A stretch of DNA of 64,000 bases, taken from Tetrahymena elliotti 4EA. Taxonomy: Eukaryota; Ciliophora; Oligohymenophorea; Hymenostomatida; Tetrahymenidae. The stretch is taken from the NCBI GenBank assembly GCA_000231825.2, contig JH720298.1:364423-428422 (forward strand), written 5' to 3'. This document shows positions 14,297 to 25,570 of this stretch, piece after piece. Positions within the stretch are counted from its first letter, which is position 1. The number at the start of each line of letters is the position of its first letter. The notes under the pieces are model-generated. The model worked only from the letters and a program-made list of their open reading frames with translations. It searched no databases and had not been told where the DNA came from. A program made the position numbers and the translations under genes.

Positions 14297-14369
14297 CACC
14301 CACCGAGGGGCTCGAACCCTCGACCACCAGCTTAAAAGGCTGGCGCTCTACCGACTGAGCTAGACGGGT
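14297..14369 (-). tRNA. tRNA-Lys (anticodon UUU), copy 3
   Basis: The third copy, identical over 73 bases to the other two and in the same orientation. Confidence 0.97.
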
Positions 14370-15130
14370 GTTATGAAATAATTAAGAAAATGAATCAGTT
14401 CTGATAAACAAGTTCATTTTCATAGATTAAAATATTTACAAGAAAAAATACATCTTTTCAATCTAAAATTAAAAATTTAGATAAAAATATCATTGAGGAA
14501 TTTTTTTTAATTCAATTAATTTTAAAGCTATTTCATCAATAAAATTATGGGACAAACACTTTCTTTTGAAGTGAAATCTAAGATTATTTTATCCAATTTA
14601 AAATTATTTTAGTAGATTTAACGGGAAGAAAATTTTTATATTTTTTATGATAAAGTAATTGTAAGAATTCTTCATATTTTAGATATAGAAATTAATTGGA
14701 CAATAGAAAATAATGGGATAATTTAATCATATTTTTTAATTTACAATTTATTCAAAGCTTAAAATGCATGCTTTTTCTAAATATTTACTTTTATTCATTT
14801 TAGGTTTTGTGTGTCAAAAGTAAATTATTTAGTGCAAAGTTTTTGGTAGAATATTTACAACAAAGATCCAGTTCATGGATTTGATGGTTGGTTTCTTTAC
14901 CAAAAAATCTGTTTTAGATATCTTCAAATTCGGATTTTTTATTGTTATTTATTTTCATTTAGATATGAATACATTGAATATAAATTAAAGATTTGTTTTT
15001 TTTATCAAAACTAGATACATTATCAAAAAATAAATAATTAATTAATCAATAATAATATTTTTGTTTCTAAAGGAAAGAGTTATAAATATTAGAAAAAAGG
15101 AGTTTTAACTTTAAATAAGAGATTGAAAGC
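14370..15130. other. Intergenic region upstream of gene E
   Basis: AT-rich, with TGA in every frame. It should contain the promoter of the channel gene on the plus strand, but no specific element is recognisable. Confidence 0.5.
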
Positions 15131-18100
15131 ATGTCTCACTCATAATAACAATAAGGTTAACCCAAGATGAAGCGCTTTATCTAGCAGCACAAGCACCGTA
15201 ATGGCAATATATTTTTGGCGATTAATTTATAAATTCTTTTTTTGATAAATAAAGATAGCTACAACTTAAATCAAATCCCTCCTGATTGGGATAAAGCTTT
15301 AATACATGCTGTAATCTTTGGATTAGAATAAACTTTAAAATATTTAATTGTTTTTGAATGTAAAATTAAAGTAATCAAGAGAAACTAAACCTGAAAGACC
15401 CAAATTTTCTGACAGTGATTTTGAAGATATCTGCTAATGTTGTGGCTATGAATTAGTAATTTAAAATCAAAAGCTAAATATATTTATTCTGAATAGCTTA
15501 TATAAAATAGAATAGGTAGCCAATAGATTTGTTTGTACCAACCATTTAGTTAGGATTTTTAGGATCTGGCTTCCCTCTGTTTTATAATTATATACAATAT
15601 TGTATAATTATGCTTACATTTTTGTTAGCTATTTAGGGTATTCCTAACATTATCTATAACTATAATGGAGATTTTTGTGATAAAACACTCTTAGAAGCAT
15701 ATGAAGCAGCAGAAGAAAATAAAGTAAACATATTAAAACACATTTTTATTAGATACAAGTACAAATTGAAAATATTTGTTTGAATGAAGTGTTTTATAAA
15801 AGAATTAATTTTTTAATTTTTATATAAAGGAACATCCATAAGAAGGTTTTTTGCTTCCTTGTCCAGAAAGTTTCACTAATAGAATTTCATTAGCAAATAT
15901 CCTGAATAGAGAAAGTGGGATTAAAAGCGGTATGCATTTCTCAACTGCAGCTGTTGTTGTGTAAATAATTTTGTGTGTCTTCTTCAGAAAGAGTTAGAGA
16001 TAAATAGAAGCAGATGTTGATTACAGATACAGCACTCCTGCTGATTATACTATTTGGGTCAAACACTTACCAAATGATATTTAAAATGCCAGAGAATAGA
16101 TTAAATTGCATTTTAAAAATTAAGGTAAAAAGGTGACAAAAGTAAATTTGGTCTATGATATTTCTGAAATCGAAGAATTAGAGAAAGAATTTAAGGATTT
16201 GATAAAAGAAAAATAAAAACTTCTAAAGAAATATGGTTTCAATAATCAAAACAAAGAGTTAGAATCAATTGAAGAAAATATTGAAAAAATTGAACATGAA
16301 ATTAAGCAAAAAGAAAGAAATATTGTACACGATCCTTCCAAATTCACAGGTTAGGCTTTCGTTAGTTTTGAAACTGAAAAAGGTAATTAAATTTAATTTA
16401 TTTTTTTTAATTTGTTTATTTTTTTGGCTTGCTCAATCTTTTCAAAATTTTAAGATTTTTAAAGCTTGTTTGAAAATTATTTTTTTTAATAAAATAAATT
16501 TAGAAAAAGAAGATATTTTTAATTCACATCCTCCTAGTTTTGGATCCAAGATATCCAATTTCTTTACTTCTTTTGGAAAAGTAGACCGTTATGTTGATTC
16601 TTAAATTTTTGATGGAAGGTTCAAAATTTTAATTGTTGAGGCTCCTGAACCTAATGATATTGACTGGGAATTTATTCATAGTACTAACTTGTAAAAAGTA
16701 GTAGCAAGATTTTAATCTTTAGTAAAATGGTTGATATTGATAGGCTTAAGCTTTTCAATCATTTGTCTAATCACCTACTTCTAGAATGAGAAAATAGATC
16801 ATATTTAAGAAGAACTTCTTGATTTAGAGCACAAAGCAAAAAAACATCATGGAGAGATTGATGAAGAAGAGTTTGAAAAAGTTCATGCAAACATGACTAT
16901 TGTATCAATATTTTCATTTTTAATTTCAACCTCTATTGTACTTTTCAACAAATTTGCTCTTCCTTTCTTAGTCCATCACATAGTCGATACTGAAAAGTGG
17001 TCAACAAAAACCAAGCTCAATATTTCTTTTGCTTTCAAATTAACTATTGCTCTCTTCTTTAATACTGCTCTGATTACAGTTTTGATAGAAGTAATTATAT
17101 TCAAAAATTTTTATGGCATTGGAGGAGGTATGATTCTAAATGAAGAACTTGTCTTTATTTTCAATGCTATTATCCCTTCTCTTGCATGGGTTATTGATCC
17201 ATGGTCAATCTTGAAGAATTACCAACGTAATAAAGAACTTAAACAAAAAGAAAAATCCGTTCTCACTTAAGGAGAAGCAAATATGTAAAAGAATAATACA
17301 TTTCAATTTATTTAACTTTTATTTACAAGCAAAATTAGATTCATAAAAATCTTAATAAAATTCCATATCAATTTCAAACAATATTTAACATATTTTCTTT
17401 TATTATTTCAATGCTTGATATTTATTTTTCAATAGTAGTAACTCCAAACAATCTAATTTTTTTGAAACAATAAAATTAAAAAACTAAAATAGAATTTCTT
17501 CTATCATTATTTAAGTTTGATTTATACTTAACTGGTTCAATCAATATTTTTTGCCCATTATTTAGCAAAATATTTTTGCAATTTTTTTTGCTTTAATAAT
17601 TCCATAATTTTTTGCTAAAAATGACTTTTTTTAAAAATAAAACAAGTATAATTCTTGAATAAATATCCTTTAAAAATTTAAAGTTTATTTTATTATAAAA
17701 TAACATTTATGAGTCATTCATAAAAATCTAAATACAAATAAAAATGAGAATTTTGAAAAATTTCAAACAAATAATAAAAAAATTATTTGGAAACTAAACT
17801 TGCAAATTGAATTCAAGGTAAACTATTCAATTTTAAAATATTAAATAGATTGATGGAACACCCTGATTATGCTATGGGTAAAAGATATGCTGATATTATG
17901 AAAACTATGTGGTTCACTTTCTTCTTCTGTCCTGTGATTCCTATTGGAACTTTCTTTTCTTTGATAGGTTTAATTTTCTATTATTACACTGATAAGTATA
18001 ACTTGATCTATAGAAGAACTGTAAAAGAATCTATTAGTAAAAGTTTATCTTTCGAAATGATGGATTTGTAGGAATATTCTGTCTTATTACTCTGTGTAAG

Positions 18101-18473
18101 TTAATTTATTAAATACTATTTAATTAATTTATTATACTAATATTCAAAAAAAGTTTGGTAATGTTGCATTTAAATGGGTTCTTGCTGATGAAGTAGATTT
18201 AACATCAATAATCCTTTTTGGTGTATGCTTTTTAATTGCTTTGTTACCTATGGATACTATAAATGAATGGTTATTTGAAATAAAGACATATTCTGAAAAC
18301 AAGCCATATTCTTAAGTTAGAGATCAGTTTGATACGGTAATTTAATATTTCTAAGAGAAAAATTCAAATTAAACTTTTACTTAAATAAGGATTATGACAG
18401 AGAGAATCCAATCACTAAACACGAAGCACTTATGGATTTCTTTTAATCAAGATCATCTAGTAAATTTATCTGA
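15131..18473 (+). CDS. Gene E: OSCA/TMEM63 (CSC1-like) mechanosensitive-type cation channel
   Basis: A multi-pass membrane protein of the OSCA/TMEM63 (DUF221/RSN1_7TM) family, whose characterised members are osmo- or mechanosensitive cation channels. Nine exons join in frame. Introns are 15198-15254, 15311-15371, 15456-15510, 15724-15829, 16383-16503, 17285-17848, 18096-18153 and 18337-18389. In order: a polar N-terminus with FEDICQCCGYEL; hydrophobic helices (15520-15660 and 15900-15970); the cytosolic RRM-like domain with DYTIWVKHLPND, a charged coiled coil and FTGQAFVSF; the hallmark EAPEPNDIDWEF; then the pore region with NISFAFKLTIALFFNTALIT, DPWSILKNYQ and EHPDYAMGKRYADIMKTMW. The stop is TGA 18471-18473. 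It is divergent from gene A and convergent with gene B. Intron 6, at 564 nt, is by far the longest in the window. Anoctamin is a more distant alternative, but the PEP-W hallmark favours OSCA. Confidence 0.85.
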
Positions 18474-18958
18474 ATTTAATAAAAAATTATTTTTATATAT
18501 TTTAATTTTAAAGAAACTGTTTTATGAAGGGAAACTAATTGATAGTTATCTTAAACATTTTAGTGAATACAATCAAATAAATAGATTTAATTACTAAATA
18601 AATAAAACATTAGTTTATTCTTTTTATAAAACTCTAGATGTAAAGAAAACAAATAATTTTCATCTTTAAAAATTTGGAAGAAACAAAATGTATTTTGTAA
18701 TAGAAAATATTGTAGTTTTATTATCAATTTCTTTATGAAAAACCACATTTGTTTTTCAGGTTTTAAAAAAATAAGTTTTTATTCAGTTTTAAACAAACAA
18801 TTAAATATTTTTTCAAGATCTAAAATAGACTATTTAAAGAATATAGTCAAATTTATTTTTATCATATTAGTTTGTACAAAAATTAATAAATATCACAATT
18901 TATTTGAAAGCAATAAAAGTAAATAAAATATTTAAAAGAATTCTTATTATTTTTAAAA
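18474..18958. other. Convergent intergenic region between genes E and B
   Basis: About 485 nt of AT-rich 3' flank shared by two converging genes. No coding motif or RNA is recognised. Confidence 0.5.
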
Positions 18959-21900
18959 TCAGAACTAAATAAAAATTTAGAATATAAAAGTGAGGTTATA
19001 TATAAAAATATTAGAATATTTATTATTTATTATTGGTAGTGTAGAATCAAGAATCCTTAATTTTTTTGTAATAGAAATTGTCAGAAAAATTTATAAAGAA
19101 AAATTACAATCTTGATCTTGATAATAGGAAGATTTCATGCTATTTTCATCAATAATTGGTTATTTTAAATTTTAATACAAAGAAAAAGATTCTTTGATAA
19201 GGATATCAAACCTATTAGCTTCTTATTAAAGATGTTAAATTAATGAATTGTCATTCCATATTTCTGAAATATCATCATCAAATAACTACTCAAATAATCT
19301 ACTGTTTGGCGCTAAACCTTCCTTGCTTAAGTATCTAAATATAAATCTTCCTAGTGCTATCTAAAAGTTACTTTCTTCTAATTTTGAAGATTAGATAAAT
19401 CTTCTGACTCTTTGAATATTTTCTGGTTTAATTAAATCTTACTTGTATATGGGATCACAAAGATTAACTAAGTTATCAATATTAAACTCTTCTAAGGCAC
19501 ATATCAGACTATTTAAATGCTTTAATTTTAGCTTTTCTGACATTATAGCTATTAACTTAGGCATTTTCAATTACATTTTAACATCATCAAAAGCTTGCTT
19601 TAAGGATATTTCTTTTTTATCCTTTGATTTTTTGTAGAACTGGAAGATCCTGATTAATTAATTAAGTAAATCATACATTTATTCCTTACTTTGAAGCACT
19701 TATTTAAGGTTTTATTTTACTTCTAATGAAATAGGTTCTTATTCAATCTCAATGTATGACAAATATCCTAAATCATTTATTTCAGGAAGAAAAGAGAATT
19801 TTGCAGAGTTTTCCAAATCTATGATTGCTGCACCAGTCAAAGAAATTTGGATTAATTCTTCTTAAAGTTATTAAAGATCAAAGATGTAAGTATTTCCTTA
19901 TCCATACTCAAGACTATTCATAAAGTATTTTCTAAACACAATTTATGAAGAGGATTTAATGATATTTAGTTAATGATCTAAACTTTCAATTGTTTTTACT
20001 TTTGCATTAACTTATTTTTTAGATGGATCATTTTCAGGATTAACCAGAGATTGAATACTTTAGATTAAATTGTTCTACTATGAGCAAAGCATTTCTAATA
20101 TATTTGAAAATATTCCATCTTCTTTTTTTGTTTAGTAAATCAGATCTTATAATTTTGTATTTAAAGTAAGTTCATAAATTTTTTATGTTCTGCATCCAAT
20201 TCTGAATTTTTTTTCTTTTTCATAATTCTAAAAAAAGTTTTAAAAAATTAAATAAATGTAAAAATTAAATTACTTCTTTCCAAAGAGGAAAGAGAGAGTC
20301 ACTATAAAGAATGAAAAGTTAGTGATTATCTTATTCTTCCAATGCATTTAATAGAGTAACTTCCTATGTAGCTCTTCTTGTAAATTTGTTATTTAAATAT
20401 TTTTACATCTACTAAGTAAATTGAACAAGAATCTTAAGAGACCTAGATAGGTAATCAAGTTTATTAGGATCTAATATCTATTTAATTTGCTAATATTACT
20501 AATTATTTTAGGTTTAGCTTTGAATATATGTCTGAATAAAATTTGTTTCATAGTTTACTTTGACGTATCTCAAGTTTTTGTAATAATTTTACAATTTTAA
20601 TTGATTATCTTTAAACTCAAATTTTTCAAAAACTTTAATTTAATTAACTTCACCCTATTTTTAGTTAAAGAATACTTCTTTAGATTGGTTAATAATATCT
20701 TAGATTTTTATAGACAAATCTGTATTTAACTATGCTCTTTATTCAGGATTATTTTGTATTTAAATTGAGGAGTCATTCAGTAAAGTATTTAAGATTTTAA
20801 ATATGACAATCTTTATGTCCTACTCCTTAATATCTTAAAATCTGATTATTTCAAATATTTATTCAATAGCAAGGTCTATTTATTCATTTAAAAAGTTTTC
20901 TATATCTTTTTTATCATTTTAATAGTAAATTTTCAAAAATTCGTTTAATGCTTATAGATTATTATTTTCAATAATTTCTTTTTAATTGTTTTTCTAAAGT
21001 GACAATATGATAGAGATAGAATACATCAAAGTAAATATTCTAAGATCTAATGTGTTTCCTTAGTTTAACTAGTCATCTGTTATTCCTTTCATCAGTCTCA
21101 TATATAGACCTTTCCATTAATTTTAATTAATTATATTATTTAAAGCATTTTAATTTGTATTAGCATTTTATAAAACCTATTAAGTATTTGGATTTCCCTT
21201 AACAATATCCTTGCTACATCTTTAGCAAGTATACTTTGATTGTAAATTAGGGCATTTATCTGAGAATATATATTCTTAGCAATTTAAACATTAGTATAGC
21301 TATGTGTTGTTACTACTATCGTATCTAAACAATGAAATATTATTCAATTTAGAAAATGGATAATAAACCTAATTATTCACATTTCCTTAAAATAAACTCT
21401 TGAAGATTTGATTTAGGTATTTCTTTATGTAAGAATTCTATTACTTGAATTCTAAATGAGTTTTTATTTTAGAAATACTATTTATAAATTTACTTTTCTT
21501 TGTCATTCAGAAAAGAGGAGGAAAGGAGATCTATAAACCCTGAGCTTAAATTCTTTAGCCACTTAATATTAGAAAAAACAGCTGATTCTTTTATACATGG
21601 CATAATCTAATCACCATGTTAATTGTAAATCTACTTAACCACATAAATTTAGAATCCTTCATTTGTTTACTTGTTATAAAATTCTTAAAGAGTACCAATG
21701 TTAAAATCAAATTGATTTTAGCATAATGTCAATGTGAGCTCTCTGTAGACACTGAACAATACTATTTTTTACAAGTAAGGAAGGTTTTCAAATTCTGAAA
21801 TAAGAATAGAAACTAACTCTTTGAATTACTCAATTTCCTCATTCTTTAACTTATTTAAGCAGTGAGCTTAAATTATATCAGTCATTATAACAAAAACTGC

Positions 21901-24440
21901 ATGTTCAGTTTATTTAGGATAATTTTTATTTAGCAAATTTTTATCTTTTCCCATATTATATAAAGTCTTCACATTTTTTAAATTTGGGATTTTACTGAAT
22001 AGATTGTTTAAAATTGAATTGAATTTCAAGCAAAATTCTTTAGGCAAAGGATTTATGTGTTGCTTATCTAAAGTTTCTTCTATTTAAACTAGTTAGTCCA
22101 CTAGGTCAGGTAGTATTTCCTTGAATTTACTTTAACTCACCTTGCTTTGTAAAATATCCAAGACAAAATAGATCCATTTCGTCTCAAAATTTTTTTTTTT
22201 TTCATTTGAATCTTCCATTTCTTCTGTTATTTTTTCTTCTTATTCTATCTCTTTTTCATTTACTCCTTTTTTTCCACCTTTTTTACACTTTGAAATTCTC
22301 TTTGTTATTTTAGGAGGATTAGAACTCTAAGAGTTTTCAGTTTGTTAAATAACATCATCTCCAACATCTTCGTCCATGTTTATAATAATTTTTTTAACAG
22401 TGTCTTTAAGTTAATCTAATCCTTCAAAATTCTATTCAGTTATTTGCTAAAGTTAATCAAAAATTTAACTTTCTCCATTCATTTCTAATTTTTCTAATAA
22501 ATAATTGCTAGAGATATAATTTTTGTTGGCTGTTTTTTATTTCAGGAATTTTATGAAGTTAGTAAAATTGACATAGTCTTTAAAAGTAGTATCATGTGCT
22601 CTCATTTTGCTAACTAAATCTTCTGTAGGCTCAATTAATTTAATTAAACCTTATGCTAAGGAGTAAGAGTATCTAAATTAGTAATTATATTTATTATTAT
22701 CATAGTCTAGGTTTAAATTTTGAATGATATCCTCTTTTTTTGAAATAATGCTAAACTTTGTTATTATGTTGTCGAATCTTAAAATATCTTCCTTAAACAT
22801 TTGTAAGATCATGATAGCCTAAATGTTTAATCTAAAGTTTTCACTTTTTTCATCTTCAATTTCAAAAGAAGATTTATTTTAAATGTCTTTTGCAATTAAG
22901 CTAACAAATTAAAGACTAATTAAAAATGAACTTTTTTCTATTCCTTACATGTAATTGAGATAATCTTCAATAAAAATTTCTGTAAATTAAACTAAGATGT
23001 TCTTTTCTTTTTGCTAAATTTAATCAGTAAATTAATTAGAGAATTACTCTAATGCTGAGCTTAATTGAGTTGAATTATCTTATTCATCACTGCCATTTTC
23101 ATCCTCTTCTATTTCAATACTTCTGACTATTTAAATTTTTATTTAATCTTTGCTGATATCTACCTTTTTAATGCTTTCTTCTAAAATTGAAAAATATTTT
23201 TGAGCCCCAGGGAATTTAAATTCTTTTGGCTATGAGTTGACAGTCAAATCATATCTTTAATTATTTTCTTTTATTTTAGTTAAGAATATCTCTGAATTAG
23301 TTAAATCTCCTTCATCAACATTCAATATATCAAATAATTATGTTTTTATTAATTCCTTATTGTTGTGATTATTTGAGTATAATATTGAGGAAATTAAGCT
23401 ATTATTTTCCAAAAAAGCAAGAAACTTAGCTACACAAATTGAAAATATTTCAATTATCTCTTCTTTGATAGCTGAAATCAAACTTATTCTTTGTTATGCT
23501 TTTCCTTTGTATATTATTTGTTTTTAAATAAAATCTCAAACAAAAGTTAATTGATTTTATTATAAAAATAAATCAAATTAAGCTTAAATAAATGACAAAG
23601 CAATAGTTTTTATGGCATCATCATGTTCTAATTTAAATATCTTAAAAATATCTTTCAGCCTTTTAAACATAAAATCTTCTTATTCGATATTAGAATATTT
23701 TACTAAACCTAAAGAATTACTTATCACCTCTTTATTAGATAATAGAATATTTTGAAGTCTATCAAAATTAATAGAAGATTTTAGATCCATATCATAATTA
23801 TTAATTAAATTGCTCAAGGAAAGGCATCCTTCTAAATCTTAATCTAAAAATAGATCTTCAATAAAATATTGTTCACAATTTCCAATATAAGGAAGAACCT
23901 CAAATTTATCAGTGGTTCTTATACAAAGTATTATACTGAAAGATAAATTAGATACATTCTTGTAGCTTAACAACGTTTCAACTATTTTTTACCTTACAAA
24001 GCTAACCCTTTCATAAGAATCTACATATAGATCACATGTAACCACTAGAATTTTTTTATTAATTTCTGTTTCCATCATATCTTCTCACTGATAATTTTCA
24101 AATTAACTTTATTCAGAAATTTTAAAATTTGTTCAAATTATTTAGAAAATTAAACCAATTTTTTCATATTGAACAATTATTAGCTTATTATTTTCTAAAA
24201 CATATATTTAGCATGACTTAAAAGCTCCTTATTCTCTTCTTCTTAAATTATTAAAAGAAGATTTTACATATTTTATGAGGAGTGTTCAAATAGAATGTTG
24301 TTAATTTCATCAGAAAATCTCTTAATCTCTTCATTGCTGATTATTTTAAATTAAACTTGTTCAGCTTTTTTGTTATCTTTTTTTTCTATTTCAAAATCTT
24401 CTTTATCGTAATCTGCTTGCTCATCATATTCTAATTACAT
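18959..24440 (-). CDS. Gene B: RNF213-like protein with C-terminal (E3-shell) half only, no AAA+ core
   Basis: Aligns with gene A from its post-AAA segment to the C-terminus. ILVVTCDLYV (about 24040) matches IMVVTDMFSE in A, and both have LPYxxNxxQYxxEDLF downstream. An RZ-like finger (CLNCQEYIFSDKC...CQRC) lies at 21199-21290. Intron 20228-20273 is required by the frame change and follows the exon end LeuTrpLysGlu. The last exon carries FDLQQLQEELIQISLTGAAI, the counterpart of the RNF213 C-terminal segment, and stops at TGA 18961-18959. The upstream half, with both Walker motifs, is absent. The 5' part is uncertain. An acidic, Gln-rich frame (possible ATG 24440) hits TGA near 24075, while homology resumes in another frame with its own ATG-ATG at 24078-24073. 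So either the gene starts there, or an unseen intron or a break lies between. It could be a short gene or a truncated paralogue. Confidence 0.65.
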
Positions 24441-25570
24441 TTAATCATCATTATATTTCTGAGATATCTCTTCTTCTTTTAGTTATTCTTATTATTGCTA
24501 TTTTTCTTGTTAGTTTTGTTAATATTACAACAATCATAGTATCTCTTATTAGAAATTCCATAGAAATTTATAGTTATTATGTAGATTTTTAGTAAATTTG
24601 ATAAAAAATATTAACAAAAAATCTAACTAATCAACATTTGGTTGAAATTATGAGAAGTATTAAGAAACTTAATTGATTTCTTCCATTTCGGAGAAATGAG
24701 AGATGAATTCTCTTGATTAAATTAATTATTTGACATCTATCTCTATTTTTTACTGATGCCTATTCATGAGAATAATCAATGATATTTTATTTATTGGTGT
24801 CAGATTTTAAAACCTTTAATTTGTGAAGAATTTTTAAGTTATCTTGTAATCGCTATCATAAGCACTCTAAAAGTTTTCATAATTTTATAAGAAAAATTCT
24901 AAAATGGGGCAATATAATTTATTCATTTTCCTCGTGAAAAAAAAATAAACATATCCAAAATGTTATTTTGTAAATAAATTTATTATATTTCAATAGTAAT
25001 ATATTTATATATTTATTTTTAATAAATTTATTACATTTAAAAATTTAATATTAGAGATTAAAAATTAAAAAAGATAATTTAAAAAAATATAATATTTAAA
25101 ACTCAGAAAGCTAAACTAATTTATATTTGGATGGATGAAGTTTTCTTTAATTCATGGTAAAGACAAAAATGAAAATTATTTTGTATTAAAGGATTAATTA
25201 TATTAAATGTTTTTATTGACTAAAAATATTTATCTGAGTTATTTATTCAATCAATAAAATAAAAATACTTTAATTAATCATCAAAATAAAAAACACAAAA
25301 ATGAAAATATCTTATGTGTTAATTATCATTAAAGATGCAATAAATAATATATTAAAAATGAAGGGTATGTCTCTTTTTCTAAAGTTTTCAAAATATTAAA
25401 TTCAAGAAATTGAATAAATAGCACTAAACAAATAAAAATGACAATAAAATAGGTACACTATTTGAATTAATTTTATTTTAAACAAAAGAAGTAGATTCAC
25501 ATCAGACGACATTTTCATTTTAGTACTAAATTCCACAAAAAATTTTTCTAAAATTACCAGATCAGTTATT
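24441..25570. other. Intergenic region between genes C and B
   Basis: About 1.1 kb. Near 24450-24535 a Gln-rich frame on the minus strand, continuous with the acidic start of gene B, ends upstream at TGA. This may be leftover or intron-split 5' sequence of B. The rest is AT-rich without visible genes. Confidence 0.4.

Noticed and set aside
20160..20230. Separate small gene starting MKKKKNSELD at about 20222
   Set aside because: Its frame stops quickly at TGA; the region is the start of the last exon of gene B, in the frame set by intron 20228-20273.
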